A DNA stretch of 64,000 nt, taken from Streptomyces sp. NBC_01445 (GTDB taxonomy: Bacteria; Actinomycetota; Actinomycetes; Streptomycetales; Streptomycetaceae). Shown here piece after piece: positions 53,069 to 62,169 of the stretch. The stretch spans positions 9,207,001 through 9,271,000 of the forward strand of contig NZ_CP109485.1 in assembly GCF_035918235.1 (NCBI RefSeq). Direction: 5' to 3'. Under the pieces are notes generated by a model, which made no database searches, was not told the DNA's origin, and saw only the letters and a list, made by a program, of their open reading frames with translations. Position 1 is the stretch's first letter. The number at the start of each line of letters is the position of its first letter. Both the position numbers and the translations under genes were made by a program.

Positions 53069-54379
53069 TCACGCGGTGGGCAAGGCCTGCATGGCCTTGA
53101 TGAAGCCGTCGGTGTCGAGCCCGCCGTTGAAGAACTGCTGGACCGCCTGGTGCATGGGCGTCGAGGCGGACTGGGGGTAGGCCTGGTCCCACGAGAGCTG
53201 GAACGACGGGGCCTTCTTCACGAGGTCGAACTGGTACTTCGAGTACGCCGGGCTCGCGGAGGCGCCGAGGAACTTCTCCGTGTTGGTCGTGGTCGGCAGG
53301 TTGCCGATGCCCAGCTGCGCCTTCACGAACTCGTCGGAGTACTGGAGCTTCAGGAACGCGGCGACGGCCTCAGGATGCTTCGTCTTCTTCATCACGGAGT
53401 AGAAGTTGTTGGTGTTGCCGACGAGGTTGCCGGCGTCGCCCGTGCCGCCCGCGACCGTCGGGAACGAGGAGTAGCCGAGGTCCTTCTTGGCGAACGCGGG
53501 GTGGGAGTCCTGCTGGGTCGAGTACTCCCACGAACCCATGAGCTCGAAGCCGGCCTTGCCGCTGGCGAGCAGCGTGGGCGAGCCCTGGTCGGTGAACTTG
53601 ACCGAGTCGTAGTTGGTGCCGAAGGCGCCCGCGTCGACGAGCTTCCTGATCATGCCCAGCGCCTTCTTGCTGCCCGCGCTCTCCCAGGCGCTCTTGTCAC
53701 CGCCGAGCGCCTTCTGGAAGACCTCCGGGCCGGCGACACGGTCGTAGAGGTACTCGAACCACATCAGCGTCGGCCACTGGTCGCCGCCGCCGAGCGCGAT
53801 CGGGGTGACGCCCTTGGCCTTCAGCGCCTTCACCGCGCCGAGCAGGTCGTCCCAGGTCTTGGGCGGCGTGACACCGGCGTCGGCCAGCACCTTCTTGTTG
53901 TTGAAGAGCAGCACCGGCTGCGTGCCGCGCATCGGGACGCCGTAGGGCTTGCCGTTCACCGACGCGCTGTCGAAGACCGACGGCAGGAAGCTGGACTTGA
54001 GGGCCGGGTCGTCCTTGATGAAGTCGTCGAGCGGCAGCAGGAGGTCGGCGTCGACGAAGGGCTTGATGCTGCCGCCGCCCCAGTTGAAGAAGACATCCGG
54101 GGCCTGCGGGGTGCTGATGATGGTCTGCAGCTTCTGCTGGTAGTCGGCGCCGGGGATGGTGTCCAGGACCGCCTTGACCTTCGACGTCTTGTTGAAGGTG
54201 GCGACGAGTTGTTTCTCGACCTTGTTGGCCGCGTCCCCGTACACCAGCACGTGGATCTTGTCGGAGTCCCCGCCGCCCGCCGAGTCGGAGGAGCCGCCGC
54301 CACAGGCCGACAGGGTCAGACCGAGGGCGAGCGCCACGCCTCCGGCGACAGCGCGGGAGATCCGTGCGGGTGTCTTCAT
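53069..54379 (-). CDS. Sugar-binding lipoprotein of a CUT1 ABC transporter (BxlE-like)
   Basis: 436 residues. The lipobox is LTLSAC (Cys26), followed by a flexible GGGSSDSAGGGDSDK stretch. The body is a type 1 solute-binding fold: VLVYGDAANKVEKQLVATFN, GVPMRGTQPVLLFNNKKVLA and ASGKAGFELMGSWEY. It catches the oligosaccharide outside the membrane. It is first in the operon, with a LacI gene upstream and a CGAAAGTGTCG site 14 bp before its ATG. Confidence 0.9.
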   Translation of the reverse strand: MKTPARISRAVAGGVALALGLTLSACGGGSSDSAGGGDSDKIHVLVYGDAANKVEKQLVATFNKTSKVKAVLDTIPGADYQQKLQTIISTPQAPDVFFNWGGGSIKPFVDADLLLPLDDFIKDDPALKSSFLPSVFDSASVNGKPYGVPMRGTQPVLLFNNKKVLADAGVTPPKTWDDLLGAVKALKAKGVTPIALGGGDQWPTLMWFEYLYDRVAGPEVFQKALGGDKSAWESAGSKKALGMIRKLVDAGAFGTNYDSVKFTDQGSPTLLASGKAGFELMGSWEYSTQQDSHPAFAKKDLGYSSFPTVAGGTGDAGNLVGNTNNFYSVMKKTKHPEAVAAFLKLQYSDEFVKAQLGIGNLPTTTNTEKFLGASASPAYSKYQFDLVKKAPSFQLSWDQAYPQSASTPMHQAVQQFFNGGLDTDGFIKAMQALPTA

Positions 54380-54392
54380 CTTTGAAGCCTCT

Positions 54393-54403
54393 CGAAAGTG
54401 TCG
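54393..54403 (-). promoter_or_regulatory. Candidate operator before the sugar-binding protein gene
   Basis: CGAAAGTGTCG differs at one position from the CGAAA-N-TTTCG palindrome that I recall for xylan/xyloside genes of streptomycetes. It lies between promoter and start codon, where a LacI-type repressor would act. Confidence 0.4.
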
Positions 54404-54666
54404 GTCAAGAGAGCGAAATATGCTGGGCGGTGTGACGCTAAGGCGCGCCGAACGGGCGGTCAACCCTCGGCGGACGGGTTTCCGAAGCGTTATCGGTTCG
54501 GGCGCCTGGCGCAGGGCGGGCCTTGTGGCGAAAGGGCACGACGGGGCGGCGGTCCGGTTCGGGCCGTCGAAGAGCGCGCGGACCATGCGCGCCGACAGTT
54601 TCGAAGATCGCCGCAGGGCGTGATGGCCAATAGCCGTGGTGGCGTGGTGGCGAGGTGGAGCGAGGG

Positions 54667-55728
54667 CTATCGCTCGGCGGGCGCCGCCGTGCTGCTCCGC
54701 ACGACGAGGCTGGTCGCCAGGTCCATGCGCAGCGTGGCGGGCTTCTTGCCCCGTGCCAGGTCGAGGGTCAGCCGTGCCGCCGCCTCGGCCATCTCGACCA
54801 GGGGCTGGCGGACGGTGGTCAGCGGCGGACCGACCCAGCGGGCCAGGGGCAGATCGTCGAAGCCCACCACGCTGACGTCGTCCGGGATCCGCAGGCCCAT
54901 TTCACGGGCCGCCTCGTAGAGGCCGAGCGCCTGGAGGTCGTTGCCGGCGAACACCGCGGTCGGCCGGTCCGGCAGGCCGAGCAGTTCGAGACCGGCCGCG
55001 TGACCGGACTCGTGGTGGAAGGTCCCCTCGCGGATCAGCGCCGGGTCGAAGGCGACCCCGGCCGTCTCCAGGGCCGCCCGATAGCCGTCGATCCGGGCAC
55101 GGCTGCACATCATCCCCGCCGGGCCGGCGATCACACCGATCCGGCGATGACCCAGCTCCAGCAGGTGCCGCGTGGCGGCGAGCCCGCCCTGCCAGTTCGT
55201 GGCGCCGATCGCGGGCACGTCGTCACCGGGGTCGCCCGCCGGGTCCATCACCACGAACGGGATGTCACGGCTGGTGAGCTGCGCCCGCTGAGCGGCGTCG
55301 AGCCCGGACAGGACGAGGATCACGCCGGTGGGACGGCGGGCGAGAACGCCGTCGACCCAGGACTGGCCGATGCTGAGCTGCCCGGCGTGCTCGGACAGGA
55401 CCAGGCTGAGCCCCTCCTCGCGGGCCACGTTCTCGACCCCGCGGATCACCTCCATCGACCAGGAGCTGTCCAGCTCGTGGAAGACCAGTTCAAGGAGGGG
55501 GATGGCCGTGGTGTTGGCCCTGCGGCGCTGGTAGCCGTGGCGGCGGAGCAGTTCCTCGACCCGCTCGCGGGTGGCCGGAGCGACATCGGCCCGGCCGTTG
55601 AGGACCTTCGAAACAGTCGGAGCGGAGACTCCCGCCTCGCGGGCGATCTCAGCAAGCGTCGCCGTGCCGGCCCCGGAAGGCTCCTGGGACGCCGACGTCT
55701 GCTTCTTCTGCACCGTTGAGGAGTTCAC
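54667..55728 (-). CDS. LacI family repressor (BxlR-like)
   Basis: 353 residues. The headpiece is TLAEIAREAGVSAPTVSKVLNGRADVAPATRERVEELL (about 24-61). A periplasmic-binding-like effector domain ends in DDLPLARWVGPPLTTVRQPL. It should repress the sugar operon 288 bp further on until an oligosaccharide binds. The GTG start lacks a Shine-Dalgarno; TACGAT seven bases before it suggests a leaderless message. A longer frame upstream has no good start. Confidence 0.87.
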   Translation of the reverse strand: MNSSTVQKKQTSASQEPSGAGTATLAEIAREAGVSAPTVSKVLNGRADVAPATRERVEELLRRHGYQRRRANTTAIPLLELVFHELDSSWSMEVIRGVENVAREEGLSLVLSEHAGQLSIGQSWVDGVLARRPTGVILVLSGLDAAQRAQLTSRDIPFVVMDPAGDPGDDVPAIGATNWQGGLAATRHLLELGHRRIGVIAGPAGMMCSRARIDGYRAALETAGVAFDPALIREGTFHHESGHAAGLELLGLPDRPTAVFAGNDLQALGLYEAAREMGLRIPDDVSVVGFDDLPLARWVGPPLTTVRQPLVEMAEAAARLTLDLARGKKPATLRMDLATSLVVRSSTAAPAER

Positions 55729-55880
55729 GGTACGGATCGTAACTTCATGGGGGTGAGACGAGGCAAGGGGATCAACGCACCCCCAGCAGCCTTGACGCAC
55801 CGGCAAGATCCTTCTAGATTTTCGCAACATGCGTCTTCAGCGTCGAAATAGTTGAACGCGAACACCCCTTGAGGACGGAC

Positions 55881-57161
55881 ATGCGGATGCCCGCGACCGA
55901 TACACCACTGCGGAACTGGGCGGGAAACGTCACCTTCGGCGCTGCGCGGGTCCACCGTCCGACGTCGGAGGCCGAGCTGAGCCGGACCGTCGCCTCCGCC
56001 GAGAAGGTACGGGTCCTCGGCAGCGGACACTCCTTCAACCGCATCGCGGACACGGACGGCGACCTCGTACTCCTGGACCGGCTCGCGCGCCGGGTGCGGG
56101 TGTCCGAGGACCGCGCCACCGTGAGCGTCTCGGCCGGCATGCGGTACGCGGAGGTCGCCTCGGCGCTCCAGGCGCAGGGCCTCGCTCTCGCCAACCTGGC
56201 GTCGCTGCCGCACATCTCGGTCGCGGGATCGTGCGCCACCGGCACGCACGGTTCAGGGGACTCGCTGCGGGGTCTGGCCACCGCAGTGACCGGGATCGAG
56301 CTGATCGGCCCCGACGGCACGCGGACGACGCTGGACCGCGCCTCCGACCCGGACCGCTTCCCCGGCGCCGTGGTCAACCTGGGCGCTCTCGGTGTCGTCG
56401 TCGGCATGACACTCGCCGTGGAACCCGCCTTCGACGTCGCCCAGTGGGTGTACGACGACGTGCCGCTGGACCGCATCGCCGAGGACTTCGACACCGTGTT
56501 CGGCGCCGCGTACAGCGTCAGCGCGTTCACCGACTGGCGCGCGGAGACCGCCACCGTGTGGCTGAAGCGCCGCACCGACCGCCTGCCGACCGGCACCCCG
56601 GGCGACCGGTGGATGGGCGGCCTGCTCGCGGACGGCCCACGCCACCCGGTCCCCGGCATGCCACCGTCGTCCTGCACCGAGCAGCTGGGCGTCCCCGGGC
56701 CGTGGCACGAGCGCCTGCCCCACTTCCGCCCCGACTTCACCCCGAGCAACGGCGAGGAGCTCCAGTCCGAACTGCTCCTGCCGCGCGAGGCCGCGGCCGG
56801 CGCGATGGCGGCCCTGCGCGCGCTCGGAGACCGGATCGCCCCGGTACTCCTCGTCTCGGAGATCCGCACGGTCGCCGCGGACGAGCTGTGGCTCAGCCCG
56901 AGCCACGGCCGCGCATCTCTCGCCCTGCACTTCACCTGGGTGCGACGACCCGACGACGTGCTCCCCGTCATCAGCGCCATCGAGGAGCGGCTGCTGCCGC
57001 TCGGGGCGCGCCCCCACTGGGGCAAACTGACGACGGCTGCTCCCCGTACCGTCGCCGCGCTCTACGAACGAGCCCCCGACTTCCGGCGGCTACGACAAGA
57101 GCTGGACCCGGCAGGGAAGTTCAGCAACGCCTTCGTGACGGAACTCTTCGCCGGTCACTGA
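55881..57161 (+). CDS. aldO: Alditol (xylitol) oxidase, AldO-like
   Basis: 426 residues. The FAD-linking histidine is His50 in RVLGSGHSFNRIAD. SLPHISVAGSCATGTHGSGD, the TDWRAETATVWLKRRTDR substrate region and GVPGPWHERLPHF follow the Streptomyces coelicolor AldO pattern closely from end to end. It oxidises xylitol, sorbitol or similar polyols to aldoses and makes hydrogen peroxide. GAGGA precedes the ATG at 55881. It is divergent from the LacI gene of a xyloside-type operon, which fits pentose metabolism. Confidence 0.88.
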   Translation: MRMPATDTPLRNWAGNVTFGAARVHRPTSEAELSRTVASAEKVRVLGSGHSFNRIADTDGDLVLLDRLARRVRVSEDRATVSVSAGMRYAEVASALQAQGLALANLASLPHISVAGSCATGTHGSGDSLRGLATAVTGIELIGPDGTRTTLDRASDPDRFPGAVVNLGALGVVVGMTLAVEPAFDVAQWVYDDVPLDRIAEDFDTVFGAAYSVSAFTDWRAETATVWLKRRTDRLPTGTPGDRWMGGLLADGPRHPVPGMPPSSCTEQLGVPGPWHERLPHFRPDFTPSNGEELQSELLLPREAAAGAMAALRALGDRIAPVLLVSEIRTVAADELWLSPSHGRASLALHFTWVRRPDDVLPVISAIEERLLPLGARPHWGKLTTAAPRTVAALYERAPDFRRLRQELDPAGKFSNAFVTELFAGH

Positions 57162-57169
57162 ACGTGATC

Positions 57170-57189
57170 CCCTGCGGAGCACCGCAGGG
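57170..57189 (+). terminator. Short terminator after the alditol oxidase gene
   Basis: Perfect 8-bp stem CCCTGCGG/CCGCAGGG with an AGCA loop, 8 bp after the stop codon. Confidence 0.6.
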
Positions 57190-57281
57190 CTGGTCCGTTC
57201 GGCGGCGCCCGGGTCGCTGCCCTCCGGCGCCGAACCTAGCGTTCCCACAGGCAGGGGGTATTTCTGTCTGGAGGGTCCACT

Positions 57282-58199
57282 GTGCGTTCCATAGGTCTCG
57301 CTTCCGCAGCGCTGTTCGGCGCCGCCGCGCTTCTGTCCGTGACTGCACCGGCGTCCGTGGCGGACGACGGTGGCGGCACCACCCCTACTTACGAATCCGC
57401 TGGTGGTGGTTCGACTGCGGCTGGTGAGTCTGCTGGTGGTGGTTCGACTGCGGCTGGTGAGTCTGATGGTGGCGGCACCACTCCCACTTACGAGTCCGCT
57501 GGTGGTGGTACGACCGCAGCTGGTGAGTCTGATGGTGGCGGCACCACCCCCACTTACGAATCCGCTGGTGGCGGTACGACTGCGGCTCGTGAGTCTGATG
57601 GTGGTGGTTCGACTGCCGCTGGTGAGTCTGATGGTGGCGGCACCACCCCCACTTACGAATCCGCTGGTGGTGGTTCGACTGCCGCTGGTGAGTCTGATGG
57701 TGGCGGCACCACCCCCACTTACGAATCCGCTGGTGGCGGTTCGACTGCCGCTGGTGAGTCTGATGGTGGCGGTACGACTGCCGCTGGTGAGTCTGCTGGT
57801 GGTGGTTCGACTGCCGCTGGTGAGTCTGATGGTGGCGGTACGACTGCCGCTGGTGAGTCTGATGGTGGCGGTTCGACTGCCGCTGGTGAGTCTGATGGTG
57901 GCGGTACGACTGCCGCTGGTGAGTCTGATGGTGGCGGTACGACCGCGGCTCGTGAGTCTGATGGTGGCGGCACCACCCCCGCCCGTGAGTCTGATGGTGG
58001 CGGCACCACCCCCGCCCGTGAGTCCGGCGGTGGCACTCGTCCCACCACGCCCACAGTGCCGAGGGGCGTAGAGGCTGGAGACGGCGGAAGCCTTTCCAAG
58101 CCCGACGCCGCACAGCTCCTGGCGGGCGCCGCCCTGGTGGCCGGTGCCGTGGGCGCTGGCGTGTACGCAGCCAGGCGCCGCTCCGGTTCGCAGGACTGA
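57282..58199 (+). CDS. Repeat-rich cell-surface protein
   Basis: 305 residues. A signal peptide (residues 1-27, ending ASVAD) is followed by 20 tandem 11-residue repeats (residues 29-248). The forms are [AD]GGG[ST]TAAGES and DGGGTTPTYES. A short TRPTTPTVP linker, a membrane helix (LLAGAALVAGAVGAGVYA) and RRRSG follow. There is no LPXTG/LAXTG motif, so the tail would hold it in the membrane. Gly/Ser/Thr with one Glu per repeat suggests an extended, possibly glycosylated stalk. Other frames through the repeat stay open and are artefacts. Confidence 0.75.
   Translation: MRSIGLASAALFGAAALLSVTAPASVADDGGGTTPTYESAGGGSTAAGESAGGGSTAAGESDGGGTTPTYESAGGGTTAAGESDGGGTTPTYESAGGGTTAARESDGGGSTAAGESDGGGTTPTYESAGGGSTAAGESDGGGTTPTYESAGGGSTAAGESDGGGTTAAGESAGGGSTAAGESDGGGTTAAGESDGGGSTAAGESDGGGTTAAGESDGGGTTAARESDGGGTTPARESDGGGTTPARESGGGTRPTTPTVPRGVEAGDGGSLSKPDAAQLLAGAALVAGAVGAGVYAARRRSGSQD
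57366..58025 (+). repeat. 20 in-frame 33-bp repeats
   Basis: Units begin around GATGGTGGCGG or GCTGGTGGTGG and vary by a few bases. The last two units are nearly identical. The repeat uses GGT and TCT codons, with more T at third positions than surrounding genes. Confidence 0.85.
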
Positions 58200-58209
58200 G
58201 ACAGTCTGG

Positions 58210-58989
58210 TTACGACCTCCGCCGCGCCGGAGTCGCACGTTCGCGTGCCGTCCTGGCTGCCTCGCCCACCGACCCGTGGTGCACCGGGCCGTGCCCGGGC
58301 AGCAGCATGTCGCCCGCGAGGTTCTCGAACACGTCCAGGGAGTCGCGGGTGCGATCGCGGTCCCTGTCGAACATGGAGGGCAGGAGCTGAGGTCCCCGCA
58401 TGCGAGAGATCGGGTGGCCGGTGACCAGGCCGTCGCCGGAGATGACGATGCCCGCGCCCGGGAGGTGGTAGGCGCAGTGGCCCGCGGTGTGCCCGGGGGT
58501 GTGGACGGGGACGGGGCGGCCCGGCAGGTCGAGGGCGCCCTCAGTGGGGAACGGCTGGGCCCGGTCGACGCGGGCGTCTGTCGTCCCGCCGGAGCGCAGG
58601 GCGTGGACGGCCCAGGGCAGGACACCCGGGCGCCAGCCGTTGCGCAGGATCCGGCCGAGCGAGACCTGGTGCAAGAACTCGCGCCGGGCGTGCGGAACTT
58701 CGGCCTCGTGCGCGTACACCGGTGCGTCGAAGGTGCGGCTGAGGTAATCGGCGGACCCGAGGTGATCGTTGTGCGCGTGGGTGAGCAGGATCGCCGTAAC
58801 CGCCTCGGGGGAGTGGCCCGCCGCGTCCAGTGAGTCCAGGACCTGCTGCCGGTCGCCGGGATAGCCGCAGTCGATGAGAGTGACGGCGTCGCCCTCGCTC
58901 AGGATCACCCAGTTCGTGTTACTGCCGTGGACCAGATGAACGCCGTTGGCGGCGTGGACGAGGGTGTCTTCGCGCATGACGGACCGCAT
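58210..58989 (-). CDS. MBL fold metallohydrolase
   Basis: 259 residues. The zinc motif is THAHNDHLG (near residue 70), with later ligands in HTPGHTAGHCAYHL, ISGDGLV and the final GHGPVHHG. This is the glyoxalase II/lactonase-like branch; no rhodanese or RNase part is present. It converges with the repeat-protein gene. ATG 58989 or 58977 may start it; neither has a strong Shine-Dalgarno. Confidence 0.85.
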   Translation of the reverse strand: MRSVMREDTLVHAANGVHLVHGSNTNWVILSEGDAVTLIDCGYPGDRQQVLDSLDAAGHSPEAVTAILLTHAHNDHLGSADYLSRTFDAPVYAHEAEVPHARREFLHQVSLGRILRNGWRPGVLPWAVHALRSGGTTDARVDRAQPFPTEGALDLPGRPVPVHTPGHTAGHCAYHLPGAGIVISGDGLVTGHPISRMRGPQLLPSMFDRDRDRTRDSLDVFENLAGDMLLPGHGPVHHGSVGEAARTARERATPARRRS

Positions 58990-59334
58990 CTCTTGAGATA
59001 TGCCGCTGGTGGGCGGGGGCCGGGGCCGGGGGAGCGTGGGGTGGCGGGGGTACCGCAGTGACCGGTCTGCGACTGCGGTCGCAGGCAGGGTAGTTGATCG
59101 CCTGCCCGCCCGGATGCCTTCGACGAGGAGTCGCGCCGATATCGCGCCGATACGTGCCGGATCCCTTGACAGTCATCCGATGAATTTATAGCTTCCGTGG
59201 CCAGAAGCTCCTCAATTGAGCCGACTACCTCGCAAACGTTGGATGTTCGGTCCGTAGATCGATGGTCAATCCCGACCTGCCCAACCTGCCCAACCTGCTC
59301 ACCCAGCCCGATCTGCCCGGCCTCAGGAGTCCCC
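58990..59334. other. Non-coding region between divergent MBL and beta-helix genes
   Basis: It holds the promoter at 59166-59194 and a long leader of about 130 bases for the beta-helix gene. That leader contains CAACCTGCC-type short repeats around 59282-59300. No small gene with a ribosome binding site was found. Confidence 0.45.
59166..59194 (+). promoter_or_regulatory. Promoter of the beta-helix protein gene
   Basis: TTGACA at 59166-59171, a 17-base spacer, and TAGCTT at 59189-59194. This is close to the housekeeping consensus TTGACN-N17-TAGRRT. Confidence 0.6.
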
Positions 59335-62169
59335 GTGCGTTCTGTCCCTGGTTTCCGCAAGAGCCGAAGATCCCCGCTTCCCGGTCTGCTCGCCGCGGCG
59401 GTGGGTGTGACGCTGGGCTTCGGCGCCGCGACCGCGCCCACCGCGTCGGCGGCCGCGGGTGGCGTCAAGGCCGTCACCCTCCACGTGGCGCCCACCGGCA
59501 GCGATCGCGCCAACGGCTCGGCGGCCAGGCCGTTCCGCACGGTCGAGCGCGCTCAGCGAGCCGCCCGCAAGGAGGCGCGCAAGCACCGGGCGAGACCCGT
59601 CGACGTCGTGGTGCACGCCGGTACCTACCGCCTGGACCGCACCCTGACGTTCGGCCCCCAAGACTCCGGCACGGACCGCGCCCCGGTCCGCTACCTCGCG
59701 GCACCCGGTGAACGCGTCGTCATCAGCGGCGGCCGTTCGCTGCGGCCGGACTGGAACTCGTACAACGACACCATCAAGGTGGCCGACATAGGCGCCGGGC
59801 TCGACTTCGACGGCCTCTTCCTCGACGAGGAACGCCAGATTCTCGCCCGCTACCCCAACTACGATCCCAAGACGGCGATCCTGGGCGGCTACGCGGCCGA
59901 CGCCATCTCGGCCCAGCGTGCCGCCCGCTGGAAGAACCCCACCACCGCACTCGTACGAGGCCTGCACCAGGGCGAGTGGGGCGGCAACTCCTACCGGGTC
60001 ACCGGCCTGAAGGCCGACGGCACTCCCCAGCTCGACTGGGTGGGCGACAACAACCGCGGCAGCGGCCTGCACACCACGTACCGCATGGTGGAGAACGTCT
60101 TCGAGGAACTCGACGCCCCCGGTGAGTGGTTCTACGACAAAGCGGCCGGCAAGCTCTACTTCTTCCCTCCGAAGGGCGCCGATCTCGCCTCGGCGCACAT
60201 CGAGACCGCCGAACTCGACGAACTCATCAGGGTGCAGGGCGGCGGACCGGACGACGTCGTGCACGATCTGAGCTTCTCGGGCTTCGCGTTCGCCCGTACC
60301 CACCGCACCCTCTTCGACCAGCCGTACGAGAAGCTCCAGCTCGGTGACTGGGCGATCGCGCGCGCCGCGGCGGTCCACCTCAAGAACACCGAGAACGTGG
60401 CCGTGCGCGACTCGCTCTTCGACCAGGTCGGCGGCAACGCCCTCTTCGTCGACGGCTACAACCGCGAAGACACCGTCTCCGGCAACGAGTTCAGCCACTC
60501 GGGCGCCTCCGACGTCGCCGTGGTGGGCAACCGCGACGCCGTGCGCGAGCCGTCCACGTGGGACAGCATGCGCAAGACCCTCACGGACACCACCCCCGGT
60601 CCGAAGTCCGAGAACTACCCGCGCGACATCCGCGTCAGCGACAACTACATGCACGACAACGGGCAGTTCGAGAAGCAGACCTCCGGCGTGCAGATCTCGA
60701 TGAGCCGGCGCGTCACCGTCGACGGCAACACGCTCCACGACGGGCCGCGCGCCTGCGTCGACATCAACGACGGCACCTGGGGCGGGCACGTCATCGAGAA
60801 CAACGACATCTTCAACTGCGTCAAGGAGACCTCCGACCACGGGCCGATCAACTCCTGGGGCCGCGACAGGTTCTGGCCGCTGACCGCCGACGACGCGACG
60901 AAGAAGTCGTACGCGAAGCTCGACGCGATGGACACCACCGTCATCCGGCACAACCGGATCCGCCACTCCTCGCACTGGGACATCGACCTCGACGACGGCA
61001 GCTCGAACTACCTCATCGAGGACAACCTCCTCCTCAACGGCGGGGTGAAGCTCCGCGAGGGCTTCCACCGGACCGTGCGCAACAACATCTTCGTCAACGG
61101 CGGCGCCCACTTCCACGTCTGGTACGCGGACAGCGGCGACACGGTGGAGAAGAACATCTTCGTCACCGGCACCCCGTACAGCCTGATCCAGGCCGACATG
61201 GCAAAGAGCAGGCCGACCGTCGACAACAACCTGTTCTGGAACAACGGCAGGCCGGTCACCGGTGTGACCGACGCGTGGCGCGCCCTCGGCCTCGACACGC
61301 ACTCGGTGACGGCCGACCCCAAGTTCACCGGGGCCTCGCCCTTCACCGACCCGAAGAAGCTCGACTACACGCTCCAGGCGGACTCCCCGGCCCGCACCCT
61401 CGGCTTCCGCCCCTTCGCGATGGACGGCTTCGGAAAGGCCGGCAGCCCCACGCCGCCCCCGCTCGAGTGGGTCGACGACACCCCGACCGACACGCTCGAC
61501 GCCTTCCCGGAGCCGCTGCTCGGGGCGTCGGCGACGCGCATCTACTCGGACGCGGTCAAGTCGGCGACAGGACTGACCGACTACGACGGACTGCATCTGC
61601 CCACCGTCCCCACCGAGTCGGAGGCGTACCGGCAGGGCCTGCGCACGAACGACGTCATCCGGGAGATCGGCGGCAAGAAGGTCACCGGCCGCGACAGCTT
61701 CTGGAGCGTCTACAACCGCTCAGCACCAGGCGTCGACGTCCCGCTGACGATCTGGCGCAACCAGGCGGTCGTCCAACTGACCGTCCATAAGCCCGAGTCG
61801 GGCGAGCAGATCAACAACACGTCCGGGGTCGTGTACGCCGGTTCGGGCTGGGACTGGAAGAACGCGTCTCGCGGCGGCGCGGGCGGCTGGGCCGACGACG
61901 TGCACGCCACGCAGAACAGGGGCGACTCCTTCGAGCTCACCTTCAACGGCACGGCGATCGACGTCATCACCCAGATCAACAGCGACGAGGGGCAGGTCGA
62001 CCTCTACGTGGACGGGCAGCCGGTGGGCACGATCGACAACTCGAGCCCCACGCGGCAGCATCAGCAGACCGTGTTCAGCAAGTTGGGCCTGACGCCGGGC
62101 GAGCACACCATCAAGGGTGTGATGAAGACGGGCAGTTATCTGATCGTGGACAGCTTCAAGGTCCGCTAG
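59335..62169 (+). CDS. Secreted beta-helix glycosidase-like protein with PDZ and carbohydrate-binding modules
   Basis: 944 residues. The signal peptide ends near TASAAAG (residue 42). Residues 50-700 form a right-handed parallel beta-helix with many NxI/DN turns (ENVAVRDSLFDQVGGNALFV, ISMSRRVTVDGNTLHDGP), similar to GH141-type enzymes. A PDZ-like domain follows (about 750-820: EAYRQGLRTNDVIREIGGKK). A beta-sandwich carbohydrate-binding-like domain ends it (about 825-944: GGWADDVHATQNRGDSFELTF). It likely acts on plant or microbial polysaccharide outside the cell. GTG 59335 has AGGAG upstream; longer frames precede the promoter-derived leader. Confidence 0.8.
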   Translation: MRSVPGFRKSRRSPLPGLLAAAVGVTLGFGAATAPTASAAAGGVKAVTLHVAPTGSDRANGSAARPFRTVERAQRAARKEARKHRARPVDVVVHAGTYRLDRTLTFGPQDSGTDRAPVRYLAAPGERVVISGGRSLRPDWNSYNDTIKVADIGAGLDFDGLFLDEERQILARYPNYDPKTAILGGYAADAISAQRAARWKNPTTALVRGLHQGEWGGNSYRVTGLKADGTPQLDWVGDNNRGSGLHTTYRMVENVFEELDAPGEWFYDKAAGKLYFFPPKGADLASAHIETAELDELIRVQGGGPDDVVHDLSFSGFAFARTHRTLFDQPYEKLQLGDWAIARAAAVHLKNTENVAVRDSLFDQVGGNALFVDGYNREDTVSGNEFSHSGASDVAVVGNRDAVREPSTWDSMRKTLTDTTPGPKSENYPRDIRVSDNYMHDNGQFEKQTSGVQISMSRRVTVDGNTLHDGPRACVDINDGTWGGHVIENNDIFNCVKETSDHGPINSWGRDRFWPLTADDATKKSYAKLDAMDTTVIRHNRIRHSSHWDIDLDDGSSNYLIEDNLLLNGGVKLREGFHRTVRNNIFVNGGAHFHVWYADSGDTVEKNIFVTGTPYSLIQADMAKSRPTVDNNLFWNNGRPVTGVTDAWRALGLDTHSVTADPKFTGASPFTDPKKLDYTLQADSPARTLGFRPFAMDGFGKAGSPTPPPLEWVDDTPTDTLDAFPEPLLGASATRIYSDAVKSATGLTDYDGLHLPTVPTESEAYRQGLRTNDVIREIGGKKVTGRDSFWSVYNRSAPGVDVPLTIWRNQAVVQLTVHKPESGEQINNTSGVVYAGSGWDWKNASRGGAGGWADDVHATQNRGDSFELTFNGTAIDVITQINSDEGQVDLYVDGQPVGTIDNSSPTRQHQQTVFSKLGLTPGEHTIKGVMKTGSYLIVDSFKVR

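Noticed and set aside
48932..55728. Assignment as the cellobiose ceb operon
   Set aside because: The TGGGAGCGCTCCCA box expected for CebR was not found, and the gene order with LacI upstream on the same strand and a GH3 enzyme fits bxl better.
57385..58113. Antisense ORFs rich in HHQTHQRQS or PPPSDSPAAV through the surface-protein repeats
   Set aside because: They mirror the 33-bp repeat on the opposite strand and lack a start context; the plus-strand frame has signal peptide and membrane tail.
59323..61596. 757-codon minus-strand ORF under the beta-helix gene
   Set aside because: Composition is a GC-frame artefact with no domain; the plus strand encodes a recognisable modular protein.
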